From 38-11 sp964539975 (GTDB lineage Bacteria; Bacillota; Clostridia; Tissierellales; Dethiosulfatibacteraceae): a stretch of 50,792 bases of DNA. Shown here piece after piece: positions 50,744 to 50,792 of this stretch. The notes under the pieces are model-generated. The model was not told the origin of the DNA, ran no database searches, and saw only the letters and a list, made by a program, of their open reading frames with translations. The position numbers were made by a program, and so were the translations under genes. The stretch spans positions 1 through 50,792 of the forward strand of contig CAZIKK010000017.1 in NCBI GenBank assembly GCA_964539975.1, read 5' to 3'. Position 1 is the stretch's first letter; each line of letters begins with the position of its first letter.

Positions 50744-50792
50744 TCAACTAAAGAACATCAACAAGACGCCTGCAGCAACAGCAGAACCAATA
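50744..50792 (-). CDS. C-terminal end of a membrane protein, cut by the window edge
   Basis: Sixteen codons including the TGA stop: IGSAVAAGVLLMFFS. The hydrophobic glycine/alanine-rich end looks like the last transmembrane helix of an integral membrane protein. A terminator follows 43 bases later. Too little is present to name it; in Firmicutes a MraY/TagO-type transferase often precedes the atp operon, but nothing here proves that. Confidence 0.5.
   Translation of the reverse strand, partial: IGSAVAAGVLLMFFS

Noticed and set aside
1..50792. CRISPR arrays, insertion sequences, prophage genes, tRNA or rRNA genes
   Set aside because: Read for regular repeats, transposase or integrase proteins and cloverleaf or rRNA cores on both strands; none seen. 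A covariance-model scan could still find a small RNA I missed.

Overview
The window reads as chromosome of a low-GC, anaerobic, amino-acid-fermenting member of the Clostridia. The evidence is core genes of Firmicutes type (greA-lysS, ftsH, tilS-hpt, metK behind a SAM-I riboswitch, rho-rpmE, an F-type ATP synthase operon) around a complete set of genes for oxidative ornithine degradation, a two-subunit iron-sulfur L-serine dehydratase and an F-ATPase c subunit with Na+-binding residues. An S-layer-homology lytic transglycosylase fits a Gram-positive-type envelope. I cannot name genus or species. I see no insertion sequence, prophage, CRISPR array, tRNA or rRNA gene inside the window; nearly all of it is coding, mostly on the minus strand.

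Layout. 1-406: non-coding, with the lysS terminator and two tandem promoters firing out of the left edge, probably into a stable-RNA operon. 407-4236 (-): lysS, greA, dusB and a birA-like gene. 4349-8400: class V aminotransferase (-), TIM-barrel isomerase-like protein (+), sensor kinase and response regulator (-). 8483-16426 (-): ftsH, hpt, tilS, 5-formyl-THF cyclo-ligase, a large secreted phosphodiester glycosidase and a TtcA-type thiolase. 16585-18928 (+): small membrane transporter, SAM-I riboswitch-metK, DivIC/FtsB-like protein. 18909-24009 (-): envelope operon mreB-galU-pgcA-SLT/SLH protein. 24069-25617 (-): serine dehydratase.

25840-36872 is the metabolic centre. A lysine-2,3-aminomutase-family radical SAM enzyme (+) converges on the minus-strand operon ord-ortA-ortB-oraS-oraE-(MutL/GlmL-like)-orr. 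Together these turn L-ornithine into D-ornithine, 2,4-diaminopentanoate, 2-amino-4-oxopentanoate, then D-alanine and acetyl-CoA. In front of ord is a -24/-12 sigma-54 promoter with clustered GCAAAAT/ATTTTGC half-sites upstream. A sigma-54 activator gene lies just beyond, and its own promoter overlaps a perfect 36-bp palindrome with the same half-sites. This looks like a self-contained, probably autoregulated ornithine-utilisation unit.

36977-43430: rpmE, rho, a small membrane protein, degV family, an unusual CX4CX2C radical SAM protein (+), ferritin with a near-perfect Fur box, an omega-amidase-like nitrilase (-) and a beta-keto-acid cleavage enzyme (+). 43475-50535 (-): atpZ-I-B-E-F-H-A-G-D-C with its own promoter. 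The right edge holds the last codons of a membrane protein and its terminator. Promoter calls are from hexamer matches read by eye and start sites are chosen from Shine-Dalgarno position; neither has experimental support here.
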